Shown: piece after piece, positions 8,353 through 16,452 of the stretch
Numbering within the stretch: the first letter of the stretch is position 1
Layout: each line of letters starts with the position of its first letter
Assembly (NCBI RefSeq): GCF_003402535.2
Contig: NZ_AP025171.1
Location: 930,001-994,000, forward strand
Direction of reading: 5' to 3'
Source of the DNA: Cupriavidus sp. P-10
Lineage (GTDB): Bacteria; Pseudomonadota; Gammaproteobacteria; Burkholderiales; Burkholderiaceae
Length of the DNA: 64,000 nt
Translations under genes and position numbers: made by a program
The notes under the pieces: model-generated
The model's database searches: none
The model's input: the letters and a program-made list of their open reading frames with translations, nothing else
Told to the model about the DNA's origin: nothing

Positions 8353-9321
8353 ATGCATCCATTCCGGAATGAAGGCAGCAACTCGTGGTGGCGCGACGAA
8401 GAGGCGCCGCGGCGCGACCGTGCGGACGACCCGCGAGGCTATGGCGAGGGACGCTACGGGCAATCGGGCGGGCCGGCCCGCGACTACGGCGAAGGCCGCT
8501 ACGAGGGCCGCCAGCGCCATGGCGGCGATGTGCGGGGTCAGGGCTATTACGGCAGCCGCCAGGAAGGTCAGGGCGGCCAGGGCGGCGGAGAAGACTGGCA
8601 GCGGTCCGGCCAGCGCGCGCCGTGGGACGACGATGAAGCGTGGCGCGGCAGCGCCTCGGACCAGGGCGGCAACGTGCGCGATGAGTGGGGCGAAAGCCGC
8701 CGCGGCGGCCAGGCGATGACCGGTCGCCAGGGTGGGATGGCTTCGAGCGGTAGCGAGTATGACCAGGGCTACGGCATTTCCGAGCGGCCGGGTTCGGCCG
8801 GGCGCAGTGCCGGCGATTTCGGCAGGCAGGGCGCGGGTGAACGGCGGTTTGGCCGGCAGCTGCGCGGGCGCGACCGCGTTGGCCCGAAGGGCTACCAGCG
8901 CAGCGACGATCGCATCCGTGAAGAAATCTGCGAGCGCCTGGCCCATGCGCCCCATGTCGATGTGCAGGACGTTGAGGTAGAAGTGGAGAGCGGGGTGGTG
9001 CGCCTGAGCGGCAACGTGCGCGATCGCCGCCAGAAGTACTGCATTGAAGACATTGCCGACGACGTGTTTGGCGTGCGTGAAGTCCACAACGGGATCCGGA
9101 TGGGCTCGGCCGGACCGTTCGGCGTTTCGGGCCTTTCCGAGGGTGTAGGCGAGACGCGGAACACAGCTTCCGGCGCGGCCGGGCAAGGCCATGTCAGCGG
9201 TATCAGCAGTGCCGGCAGCGCGACCGGGTCGACCGCCAGCAGCTATGGCGGCGGCATGGAAGCGGGCAGTGGCGGCCCGGGTGCCGGCCGCGACAGCACC
9301 GGCGGCACGACGCGCCCCTGA
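8353..9321 (+). CDS. BON-domain protein with long Gly/Arg-rich N-terminus
   Basis: A 322-residue protein started at 8353 behind AGGAG. Residues 1 to about 175 are low-complexity (Gly, Arg, Asp, Gln, Tyr, Ser), with repeats such as YGEGRYG and QEGQGGQGGG. A single BON domain follows at about 180-245 (SDDRIREEICERLAHAP, VEVESGVVRLSGNVRDRRQK, DDVFGVREVHNGI), then a Gly/Ser/Ala tail. BON domains often bind membranes or phospholipids and occur in osmotic-stress proteins. No signal peptide is seen, which argues against an OsmY-like periplasmic role. Confidence 0.85.
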   Translation: MHPFRNEGSNSWWRDEEAPRRDRADDPRGYGEGRYGQSGGPARDYGEGRYEGRQRHGGDVRGQGYYGSRQEGQGGQGGGEDWQRSGQRAPWDDDEAWRGSASDQGGNVRDEWGESRRGGQAMTGRQGGMASSGSEYDQGYGISERPGSAGRSAGDFGRQGAGERRFGRQLRGRDRVGPKGYQRSDDRIREEICERLAHAPHVDVQDVEVEVESGVVRLSGNVRDRRQKYCIEDIADDVFGVREVHNGIRMGSAGPFGVSGLSEGVGETRNTASGAAGQGHVSGISSAGSATGSTASSYGGGMEAGSGGPGAGRDSTGGTTRP

Positions 9322-9341
9322 TTTCGCGCGGCGTCAAGCCA

Positions 9342-9386
9342 CCGGAAAGCGGGGCTGCGCCGCTGGCGCGGCCCCGTCCGCTTTCA
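9342..9386. terminator. Imperfect hairpin between convergent genes
   Basis: GAAAGCGG and CCGCTTTC form the outer arms and GGGC/GCCC an inner pairing, with a small bulge. It sits between the BON gene and the convergent SDR gene and could terminate both. No clear T-run is present. Confidence 0.3.
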
Positions 9387-10295
9387 CACCTCGCGACGCG
9401 GCGCGTCGGGCGATTCCTCCGGCGGCAAGCGGTCGTCGGCCTCGCTGCGCGGCTGCGCCATGCGGCGATGCTGCTCGGCCAGCACGTCCGCCGGGGTGAC
9501 CATGGCAATCGCCGCTCGCAGCTTGTTCTGCCAGCCGGTGATGACTTCGCCTTCGCCGCGCATCATCGAATCGAAGCCGGTCCGTGCGACCTCGGCGGCA
9601 TCGGCCTTCTTCTGCTGGCCGATCCGGGTGTCCAGCAGGTCCGCGCGCTCGAAAAACTCGGTCTCGGTCGCGCCGGGCATCAGGCAGGTCACGGTCACGC
9701 CGGTGCCCTGCAACTCGTGCCGCAGGGCGTACGAGAACGAATCCAGGAACGCCTTGGTGGCGTTGTACACCGCCTGGTAGGTGCCCGGCATGAAGCCGGC
9801 AATCGACCCCGTGATCAGGATGCGCCCGCTGCGCTGCTCGCGCATGCGCTGGCCAACCCGGTGCAGCAAATGGACGGTGCCGGTCACGTTGGTTTCCAGC
9901 ACGTGCTGGATATCGGCAAAATCCTGATCCAGGAACGCGTGGCCGAGACCGCGGCCGGCATTGGCGCAGAGCACGTCGACGCGGCGGTTTTCGCAGGCCG
10001 CGCACAACTGCTCGATGCCGGCCGGCGTGGACAGGTCCGCCACCAGCGCTTCTACCTGGGCACCCTCGTCACGGAGTTGCGCGGCGGCAACTTCGATCTG
10101 CGGCTCATCGGCGGCGATAACGAGGTCATAGCCGTACCGCACGCAGCACCGCGCCAGTTCATAGCCGATGCCTGACGAGGCGCCGGTGATCACGGCAAGC
10201 AAGCCGGTGCGGACATGGGAGGGGGCAGGAGTGGGAGCAGGAGAGGGAGCAGGAGTGGAAGCAGGAGAGGGAGCAGGAGAGGGAATGTCAGCCAT
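9384..10295 (-). CDS. Short-chain dehydrogenase/reductase with a repetitive N-terminus
   Basis: A 303-residue classical SDR that should oxidise or reduce an alcohol/ketone with NAD(P). After a Ser/Pro/Ala leader of about 26 residues come the nucleotide-binding TGASSGIGYELA, the structural NAGRG, and the catalytic Ser and YNATK motif in ITGSIAGFMPG and AVYNATKAF. The start at 10295 has GGAGG 5 bases upstream. The leader is encoded by 12-base tandem repeats. The substrate is unknown. Confidence 0.88.
   Translation of the reverse strand: MADIPSPAPSPASTPAPSPAPTPAPSHVRTGLLAVITGASSGIGYELARCCVRYGYDLVIAADEPQIEVAAAQLRDEGAQVEALVADLSTPAGIEQLCAACENRRVDVLCANAGRGLGHAFLDQDFADIQHVLETNVTGTVHLLHRVGQRMREQRSGRILITGSIAGFMPGTYQAVYNATKAFLDSFSYALRHELQGTGVTVTCLMPGATETEFFERADLLDTRIGQQKKADAAEVARTGFDSMMRGEGEVITGWQNKLRAAIAMVTPADVLAEQHRRMAQPRSEADDRLPPEESPDAPRREV
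10217..10284. repeat. 12-base tandem repeat encoding an SDR leader
   Basis: Units close to GGGAGCAGGAGA are repeated about five times on the plus strand, with single-base variants. On the coding strand they give PAPS-like tetrapeptides. The 12-base unit keeps the frame, so length variation would be tolerated. Confidence 0.7.
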
Positions 10296-10381
10296 GATGG
10301 CCTCCGGGGACTGCGCAGCGGAGGACATTCTTACCGCCGCGTTGTAAGGTTTGGCGACACATGGCGCCAGCGGGACTTGCC

Positions 10382-10654
10382 TCAGCCCACGCGCCGCCAG
10401 GCATGTATGCCGAACCAGACCCCGAGCAATGCCACGATCGTCGCCAGCAGAGCCAGCGCCGCGCATGCCGCCGGCGCCAGCGAGCCGAACCAGGCAAAGG
10501 CATCGGTGCGCCGCCACAGCACCCAGGCGAGCGTGGCCGCCATCAGTACCAGAGCGGTCTGCGTCAGCGCTTCGACCACGCGCATGGGGCCGCGGGCGGT
10601 GCTGTCCAGGGGATCGCGGCGGGCTTCCGCGGCAATGACTTCGGGGTCTTCCAT
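10382..10654 (-). CDS. Small two-helix membrane protein of unknown function
   Basis: A 90-residue protein with a charged N-terminus (MEDPEVIAAEARRDPLD) and two hydrophobic helices (ALTQTALVLMAATLAWVLW and CAALALLATIVALLGVWFG), ending in HAWRRVG. The start at 10654 is picked because the charged segment fits a cytosolic tail. No strong ribosome site precedes it, so the true start may be slightly upstream. No family is recognised. Confidence 0.6.
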   Translation of the reverse strand: MEDPEVIAAEARRDPLDSTARGPMRVVEALTQTALVLMAATLAWVLWRRTDAFAWFGSLAPAACAALALLATIVALLGVWFGIHAWRRVG

Positions 10655-10739
10655 GGCGTTGCGCTCAGGAGGGCGGATGCCATGGTCGTGCAAGTCCCGT
10701 TCCCGGACGGGAATTACGCTGGCACAGGCTTCAGGCGGG

Positions 10740-11231
10740 TCAGAAGACGCCCAGCGCCAGCCCGGCGGCCAGCCCTTCGCCCAGTTCCGCGCAGCGCGCC
10801 AAGTCCTCCGCACCGATCTGCTTGGGCGCGAGAATGCGCTCCGGCGTCTGTGCGTGCGTGCAGACGATCAGCCCGGGCGCAACGGGGTTGAGGCGCCAGC
10901 CCGTGGCAATGCGGTCTACCTGCCGCAGTGCGTTCTGGCCATCGCTGCCGGCGCAGATCATGGCGGCGTAGGGACGGCCGTTGATGCGGTCCAGCACGGG
11001 GTAGTAACAGCGGTCGAAGAAGTCCTTCATCATCCCCGCGATGGCGGCGAGGTTCTCCGGCGTGGCGAACAGGTAGCCATCGGCGGCCAGCACATCGTCG
11101 GGCCCGGCCTCGGCCGCACGCTTGAGCACCACCACGACGCCCTCCTGCGCACGCGCGGCCGCCGCGGCTGCCTCGGCCATCTGGCGGGTGCCGCCGGTCA
11201 TGGTGTGGTAGACGATCAACAGCGTTTTCAT
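10740..11231 (-). CDS. Flavodoxin-fold NAD(P)H-dependent oxidoreductase
   Basis: A 163-residue flavodoxin-like protein. The FMN phosphate loop is HTMTGGTRQMAEA at residues 9-21. A second flavin-contact loop appears as FATPENLAAIAGMMKDFFDRC. It is about the size of WrbA-like or NADPH-FMN reductase proteins. It could supply reduced flavin or act as a quinone reductase. It precedes the small membrane protein on the same strand with an 85-base gap. Confidence 0.8.
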   Translation of the reverse strand: MKTLLIVYHTMTGGTRQMAEAAAAAARAQEGVVVVLKRAAEAGPDDVLAADGYLFATPENLAAIAGMMKDFFDRCYYPVLDRINGRPYAAMICAGSDGQNALRQVDRIATGWRLNPVAPGLIVCTHAQTPERILAPKQIGAEDLARCAELGEGLAAGLALGVF

Positions 11232-11391
11232 GCTTGCGTGCAGGGCGGGATGCGCGAACCCACTGTAGCACGCCGGGCGCCAGTGGCGACCTGGGAACTT
11301 TTACAACGCACCGGCGGACTGACCGGCATGGGCGCCGGCGTTAAAATGTGGCGCCTGTGTAGTTTCCGCCCCCGGTCCAGGAGTTTCCAAG

Positions 11392-11757
11392 ATGCCTTCG
11401 CCGCGCTCGTCGCTTTCTCCGCGTTCCTTTTCTACCGCGCTTGCGCTGGTGCTGTCGCTTGGCTGCGCAGCGGCCGCTCAGGCCGCGGACGACGCGCCGA
11501 AGCCACGCGGACGCGACGAGGCTCCTGAAGCCCCCATTGCCTGCATGAAGGCGGTCAAGGCTGCGCTGCCCAACCCGGGCAGCTTCAAGTGGGTCAGTGC
11601 CAAGACCCGCAAGGTCGCGGAAGACGCCTACAGCGTGGTTGGCGATGTCGAATACGTCGCGCAGGACGGCGCGGCGCGCAAGGCCAAGGTGCAGTGCGAC
11701 GTGATGCGCGCGCCCGGCAACCAGTTCGTAGTGCCCAAGGTTCGGCTGCCGCAGTAG
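11392..11757 (+). CDS. Small exported protein of unknown function
   Basis: A 121-residue protein preceded by AGGAG. A signal peptide is clear (hydrophobic STALALVLSLGCAAAAQA, cleavage near AQA-AD). The mature part has two cysteines (IACMK and VQCDV), which could pair, and ends in VVPKVRLPQ. The pattern suggests a compact periplasmic beta-domain. No family is recognised. Confidence 0.7.
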   Translation: MPSPRSSLSPRSFSTALALVLSLGCAAAAQAADDAPKPRGRDEAPEAPIACMKAVKAALPNPGSFKWVSAKTRKVAEDAYSVVGDVEYVAQDGAARKAKVQCDVMRAPGNQFVVPKVRLPQ

Positions 11758-11907
11758 CTCCAGCCGGGGAAGTCCAGGCACCTGCCGCACTGCGCGGCGT
11801 GATGCAAAGAAATGTGGATGCTGTCCATTTTCTTTGCTAGTCTATGTGTACGGCATCCACAAATGCCCGTGCCGGGCCCGTTGGCCGCAAACGCAAGGAG
11901 ACTCCGA

Positions 11908-12390
11908 ATGAAGACCGAAGCTCAGAAGGAACACCGCTGGCTGCAACGGCTGGTGGGCGAATGGATGGCCGAAGGCGAGGCCGTGATGGGACCGGACCAG
12001 CCACCGCAGAAATGGCAGATTCCCGAGCGGGTCACCGGCGTTGGCGAGCTCTGGGTACAGGGCACGGCGCAAGGCGACATGCCCGGCTGCGGCCCCGCCA
12101 CCACCGTGATGACACTGGGCTACGATCCCGCCCGCAAGCATTTCGTCGGCACCTTCATCGGCTCGATGATGACCCACCTGTGGGTCTACGAGGGAGACCT
12201 CGACGCCGGCGGCCAGCAGCTGACGCTGCGCGCCGAGGGACCAGATTGTTCGGGCAATGGCCGCACGGTCCAGTACCGCGATGTGATCGCCTTCAAGGAT
12301 GACAATGAACGGACGCTGACGTCATTCATGCAGGGCGAGAACGGCGAGTGGACCGAGATCATGAAAGCCACGTACCGCCGCAAGCGCTAG
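11908..12390 (+). CDS. DUF1579-family protein
   Basis: A 160-residue protein of the DUF1579 type, recognised from EHRWLQRLVGEWMAEGEA, the central TVMTLGYDPARKHFVGTFIG and LWVYEGDLD. The start at 11908 follows AAGGAG at 7 bases; the longer frame to 11812 is rejected. The family is a small beta-barrel of unknown role. It appears monocistronic. Confidence 0.85.
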   Translation: MKTEAQKEHRWLQRLVGEWMAEGEAVMGPDQPPQKWQIPERVTGVGELWVQGTAQGDMPGCGPATTVMTLGYDPARKHFVGTFIGSMMTHLWVYEGDLDAGGQQLTLRAEGPDCSGNGRTVQYRDVIAFKDDNERTLTSFMQGENGEWTEIMKATYRRKR

Positions 12391-12411
12391 TGCGGCGCCC
12401 GTTCCTGCCGC

Positions 12412-14775
12412 TCAGGTGCGCTCTCCCGTGGCATGGGCGACGCGCGCCAGCCGGCGCCCGGGACCGCCAGGGCCGCGATGCTGGTCGTCCTGCGGGCTTT
12501 CCTGCGGGCTTTCCTGTTGGCTTTCCTGTTGGCTTTCCTGTTGGCTTTCCTGTTGGCTCACCGGCCGCTGCCGTTCCGCCTTGTGGCGTTCGGCATTGCG
12601 CCGCCGCCGGCGCCGCAGCAACAGCAGTATCGACGCCGGCAGCAGAAGCACCAGCGCCAGCAGCGCAAAAGTCGCCGGCCCCGGGTTGCGCGCCACGGCG
12701 GCGACGCGGTCGACCAGGAAGGCCGAGATCACGATGCCCGGCAGCATCCCCAGCGCCGTGCCCACCAGGCAGTCGCGCAGGCTGATGCGCGACGCGCCGA
12801 CCACCAGGTTGACCAGCGAGAACGGCGCGATCGGCACCAGCCGCAACACCACCATCGCCAGCACGCCGTGCCTGCCGAGCTGGTGGCTGACCCGGTTCAG
12901 CCGCCGGCCGCCGAAGCGGCGCACAGTATTGCGGCCGAGCAGGCGGCCCGCCAGGTAGCCCGCGCCGGTGCTCAGCATGGTGCCACCCAGCGCCAGCGCG
13001 GCGCCATAGAGCGGCCCGAACACCACCACGGTCACGAGGATCAGCAGCGTGACCGGCAGCATGGTCACCGCCCCGGCCAGGTAGACCCCCATCATTGCCA
13101 GCGGCGCCATGGGCATGTCGTCCAGGCGCTCGACCACGGCCAGCAGCGCGCGGAAATCCGCCCATTCGCGCAGCGGCGTGTAGCGCCAGGCGAAGGCGAG
13201 CCCGGCCAGCACCAGCGCCAGCGCCACCATCACGCCGACACGGCCTACCACGCGTGGGCGCGCTTCGTGGCTGACGAATTCGGCCAGCACCTGGTCGCTG
13301 TCGATGGGCTCGATCGGGTCGAGCAGGTGGTCGGCCGGGGAAGCGGCGTCGAGGTCGTCCGGCAGCGGGGGCTCGTAGTCTTCCAGCGTGCGGCCGTCGT
13401 CACGCTGCAGCGCGCGGATGGCCGCCAGCAGGCTGCGCGTTTCGGCCACCTTGGCCTGGAAGGCCTCGGGCGCGATCTCAAGGTGCTCGCCCAGCAGCCG
13501 GGACCGCATGGCAGCGATGGCTTCGCGCACGCGCGGGTCGCCGCCTGAGGTCACCACCACATTGCACTCGGTGTCCAGCCCCAGCGAGCGGTTGCTGAGG
13601 TTGGAAGAACCAATGGTCAGGAAATCGTCGTCGATCACCGTTACCTTGCTGTGGACGTTGACGCATTCGGGCAGCAGCCCCGGTATCGTCGGGCAAAACA
13701 GGTGAAAGCGGTTGCCTGTGTCCGCCGCCCGCAGGCGCCGGTACAGGCGCGCGCGCAGCACGCCCATGCTGTGCGCCTCCAGCCAGCCGCTCTCGTTGCG
13801 TCGCGATACCAGCACGATATCGGGGCCATTCTCACGCCCCAGCCGTCCGGCCAGCGCCTTGGCGATCTCGCCCGAGCTGAAGTACTGGTTCTCCATGTAG
13901 ACGCTGTGACGGGCCGACGCAATGGCGTCGCGCAGCAGCATGCGGATCTCGCTGACGCCGGGCTCGTCTTCGCACATGGGCATGGTGCGGGCGATGCCGA
14001 CGCGCACGTCGGTCAGTTCCGGCTTCAGGCTGGGTGGCCACGGGTCCGCGGAGGTCTCTGCCATCGCCGAGGCCGGACGCGACCTGCGTCCGGTCGCGCG
14101 CAGCCAGCGATCCGCGCACAGGATGGCGAGCGCGGCGGCGGCCTGGCCATCGAGCACGCACTGGACGTCATGGAAGGGCGGGTAGGACTTGCCTTCGGCC
14201 ATGCGCAGCGGTGCGCCGGGCGCGTGGTTGTTGTCGTCCCAGCGGCGCAGCGTCAGGTCCAGCCCGCCGACAAAAGCGACCTTGCTGTCGATCGCCACCA
14301 CCTTCTGGTGGTGCGAGGCGCCGGGCGGATGGTTGCCGTCGAGCCGGAACGACAGGTGCCGGTGCGCCTGCCAGTGCGCGCTGGCCGACGGCAGCCATTC
14401 GCGCTCCATCGCCATCACCATGGCGTAATCCCAGCTCAGGATATAGATGCGAAGGTCGGGACGGCGGTCCGCCAGTGCGCAGAGGAAGTCGCGCAGCCCG
14501 TCAGGCAGGCCGTCCTGCGCGCCGTCGGGCACGAGTTCCATGCGGCTGTCGATGTCCCAGCCGAGGATAAAGATGGTGTGCTCGGCGCGCGGCAACGCTT
14601 CGCGCAGCGCGCGGAAATACGCGTCGCCGTCGACGAGCATGGCAAAGCGCTGGCACGGCTCGACACGCCAGCAGTTGCGCCCGGGCTCCAGTGTGAAGGC
14701 GGGCGGTTCCTGCAATTCATGCGGAGTGTCCGGCGCTGGCCGCGTCGGGGTGCCGGGCGGAATCTGTGGCCTCAT
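12412..14775 (-). CDS. Phospholipase D-like/DedA (VTT) fusion membrane protein
   Basis: A 787-residue protein. The N-terminal half is a phospholipase D-superfamily phosphatidyltransferase with two HKD motifs: SHHQKVVAIDSKVAFVGG near residue 160 and NVHSKVTVIDDDFLTIGSSN near residue 375. The C-terminal part is a multi-helix SNARE-associated (VTT/DedA) domain, with VFGPLYGAALALGGTMLS and LRLVPIAPFSLVNLVVGAS. It ends in an Arg-rich stretch and a QQES repeat tail. The combination suggests membrane phospholipid synthesis or remodelling with lipid handling by the DedA part. The start at 14775 lacks a good ribosome site, so the first residues are tentative. Confidence 0.88.
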   Translation of the reverse strand: MRPQIPPGTPTRPAPDTPHELQEPPAFTLEPGRNCWRVEPCQRFAMLVDGDAYFRALREALPRAEHTIFILGWDIDSRMELVPDGAQDGLPDGLRDFLCALADRRPDLRIYILSWDYAMVMAMEREWLPSASAHWQAHRHLSFRLDGNHPPGASHHQKVVAIDSKVAFVGGLDLTLRRWDDNNHAPGAPLRMAEGKSYPPFHDVQCVLDGQAAAALAILCADRWLRATGRRSRPASAMAETSADPWPPSLKPELTDVRVGIARTMPMCEDEPGVSEIRMLLRDAIASARHSVYMENQYFSSGEIAKALAGRLGRENGPDIVLVSRRNESGWLEAHSMGVLRARLYRRLRAADTGNRFHLFCPTIPGLLPECVNVHSKVTVIDDDFLTIGSSNLSNRSLGLDTECNVVVTSGGDPRVREAIAAMRSRLLGEHLEIAPEAFQAKVAETRSLLAAIRALQRDDGRTLEDYEPPLPDDLDAASPADHLLDPIEPIDSDQVLAEFVSHEARPRVVGRVGVMVALALVLAGLAFAWRYTPLREWADFRALLAVVERLDDMPMAPLAMMGVYLAGAVTMLPVTLLILVTVVVFGPLYGAALALGGTMLSTGAGYLAGRLLGRNTVRRFGGRRLNRVSHQLGRHGVLAMVVLRLVPIAPFSLVNLVVGASRISLRDCLVGTALGMLPGIVISAFLVDRVAAVARNPGPATFALLALVLLLPASILLLLRRRRRRNAERHKAERQRPVSQQESQQESQQESQQESPQESPQDDQHRGPGGPGRRLARVAHATGERT
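12490..12560. repeat. 12-base tandem repeat encoding a QQES tail
   Basis: The plus strand shows CTTTCCTGTTGG-type units repeated in tandem about four times, flanked by two variant units with CGG. On the coding strand they give QQES and PQES tetrapeptides near the C-terminus of the fusion protein. Frame is preserved whatever the copy number. Confidence 0.8.
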
Positions 14776-14959
14776 GTCGCACGCTCAGGAGGATAAGCCT
14801 TAAGCGTCGCGCAAGTTCCATACCGGAGGGTGTGACGGGACTGCCGTGAGCGTTGCGGCCGTGGGAAGCGGCGTCCAGAGGCAGGGAAATAAGATGGGAA
14901 GGTGTGCGCGCCGCGTGTGCGCCGCGTGTGCGCTTTACCTGCCTTTGTAAGAACCGCAC

Positions 14960-14982
14960 TGCCGGCGCAAGCGGCGCCGGCA
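14960..14982 (-). terminator. GC-rich hairpin downstream of a small minus-strand gene
   Basis: TGCCGGCGC and GCGCCGGCA pair perfectly over a 5-base loop directly after the stop of the 118-residue gene. There is no long T-run, so termination strength is uncertain. Confidence 0.45.
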
Positions 14983-14986
14983 GGTC

Positions 14987-15343
14987 TTACGATGCCTGGC
15001 GGCGCGCCGGGCGGGCGATGCCCCAAGCGTCAAGCAGCGGCTGGAAATGCGGCGTGGCCTCGCGCGCGGGCGGCGCCACCTTGCGCGGCGGCGGCAACGG
15101 CCGGCCGGTCAGTACCAGCAAGGTGTCGGCCTGCGAGCCAAGTTCTGGTTCGCCGGCATAGGCGACGACGCCCATTTGGCGGGCCGATTTCAGAGCGCGG
15201 GTCAGTTCCGCGGCATTCAGGCGGCTGGCGGCGGCAAGCCGGTGCCGGGGCATGGGCCCCTGGGCACGCAGGCTGTTCATCAGAGCCAGCACGCAATCCC
15301 GGGTGGTTCGATTCATGTCGCTGCGTGAGGAAGATTGGAGCAT
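14987..15343 (-). CDS. Small hypothetical protein, possibly helix-turn-helix
   Basis: A 118-residue protein. Residues 10-60 (DCVLALMNSLRAQGPMPRHR, then LNAAELTRALKSARQMGVVAY) look like a winged-helix fold. A Pro/Arg-rich stretch and PLLDAWGIARPARR follow. The start at 15343 has GAGG upstream; an alternative start at 15316 lacks a site. The DNA-binding role is inference. Confidence 0.55.
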   Translation of the reverse strand: MLQSSSRSDMNRTTRDCVLALMNSLRAQGPMPRHRLAAASRLNAAELTRALKSARQMGVVAYAGEPELGSQADTLLVLTGRPLPPPRKVAPPAREATPHFQPLLDAWGIARPARRQAS

Positions 15344-15465
15344 CCGCCTGGCCTCTTTGGGCCATATCGGATGCGGGAATCCATTCTTTCGCAGGGGTCA
15401 TATCTTGCCAACCGGATATGACACTTGTTCACATTCTTCGCGCGATGCGTGGACGGAACCTTCCG

Positions 15466-15663
15466 TCAGTGCCGGGTTTGCGGATCGCCGCACGGAAACC
15501 GGTGTTCCGGGGCGAGAGCAGCCCCGGCGACGGCGCTCTGGCGGCGCCATCTGCGGGCCTGCCTGGCGTGCACATCGGTCGCCATTTCGTGGAGTTCAGC
15601 GATCCTGGCCTCAAGCGGGTCGGGATAGATGTCGAGCGGACGGTTTCTGAGTATGCGGGACAT
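15466..15663 (-). CDS. Possible small protein of 65 residues
   Basis: The frame begins MSRILRNRPLDIYPDPLEAR and continues with a helical, basic segment (AELHEMATDVHARQARRWRR). This composition is more protein-like than the other frames here. The ribosome site is weak and no family is recognised. An in-frame start at 15720 is also possible. Confidence 0.35.
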   Translation of the reverse strand: MSRILRNRPLDIYPDPLEARIAELHEMATDVHARQARRWRRQSAVAGAALAPEHRFPCGDPQTRH

Positions 15664-15832
15664 GACGGGGTCTCTGTAGGTGCCTGGTCTTAGTATTGGC
15701 ACTGAAACGGTCGATTGCATGCAACGATTTCTAAACCGTTGATCTGACTCAACGTTGACTACGCAATGAACTGTTGCGGGCCATGACGCGAATGTCGCGG
15801 TCGGCGAGCATTCCCGCCGTCCGGGTCAGCTT

Positions 15833-16035
15833 TCAGTGTCCCAGGCGCGGCATGGTCCTGGACTCGCGGCAATCGATCTTGCGCTCGCGCACCATGCCAT
15901 CGCGGCGATGGATGCACAGCGACACGCCGTCCTGGCGTGCCCGCAGCCAGCCCGCTGCGATGGCGGATTCCTGGGTGGGAAACTGCCGCGCCGTGGCTTC
16001 GCCGCCCCCGGCGCACGGGTATCGGTCGCTGTCCT
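15833..16035 (-). pseudogene. Decayed small gene of DUF2188-like type
   Basis: One minus-strand frame reads GEATARQFPTQESAIAAGWL, then RARQDGVSLCIHRRDGMVRE, to a TGA at 15833-15835. This resembles DUF2188 (an F-T-x-E-A-A helix followed by a G-x-x-V-hydrophobic-H-R-x-D-G strand). No start codon lies between this segment and the upstream stop near 16035. A start does exist in the neighbouring frame, which suggests a frameshift. It is called a remnant because the coding signal is clear but no start is available. Confidence 0.4.
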
Positions 16036-16215
16036 ACAGCCGAGGACATGTCGCGCCGTCGGCTGACACCGCGGTAGGACGAAAGCCGACTTTTCGCGCG
16101 GTTGTCGGTTGCTACGATCCAATTGCCGGTTGGGCATGAAGCTGCCCGGTCAAGCTATCCCGAGCTATTCCATCTGGCGGCGCATGCCGCTTCCACACGA
16201 AGCAAGGAGATCGTC

Positions 16216-16359
16216 ATGAGAAAGCTATTCGCACTGTTTGCCCTCGCTGGCGTGATGCTGGTTACCGGTTGCAACACCATGGCCGGTGCAGGCAAGGACA
16301 TCGAACGCGGCGGCGAGAAGGTGCAGGGCGCGGCAGAGAACACCAAGCAGAAAATGTAA
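16216..16359 (+). CDS. Entericidin A/B-family lipoprotein
   Basis: A 47-residue lipoprotein with AAGGAG 8 bases upstream. The lipobox is LVTGC, with the Cys at residue 19. The mature part NTMAGAGKDIERGGEKVQGA is typical of entericidins, small outer-membrane lipoproteins linked to stress and programmed lysis. A strong terminator follows, so it is a single-gene unit. Confidence 0.9.
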   Translation: MRKLFALFALAGVMLVTGCNTMAGAGKDIERGGEKVQGAAENTKQKM

Positions 16360-16386
16360 TCGACTGCCGACGCTCGCTTGCGCGGC

Positions 16387-16417
16387 AAATGGCCCGTGCC
16401 ACTGGCACGGGCCATTT
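16387..16417 (+). terminator. Intrinsic terminator after the entericidin gene
   Basis: A perfect 14-bp stem (AAATGGCCCGTGCC with GGCACGGGCCATTT) over a 3-base loop, followed by GTGTTTGG. It lies 27 bases after the entericidin stop. The A-run on the other side could also serve the convergent AraC gene. Confidence 0.85.
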
Positions 16418-16452
16418 GTGTTTGGTTGGCAATGTCAGGTTCAGTGGCAGCT

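Noticed and set aside
10217..10284. A purine-rich tandem repeat considered as a phase-variation switch
   Set aside because: The unit is 12 bases and lies inside the coding frame, so copy-number change would not shift the frame.
12433..13548. A plus-strand frame with Leu/Phe/Ala repeats that looks like a membrane helix
   Set aside because: The repeat is the complement of the QQES-coding array in the phospholipase D-DedA gene, which has strong domain support.
14890..14940. Short GTGCGCCGC direct repeats considered as a CRISPR-like or att element
   Set aside because: Only about three short copies with no spacers of regular length; it is simple local repetition.
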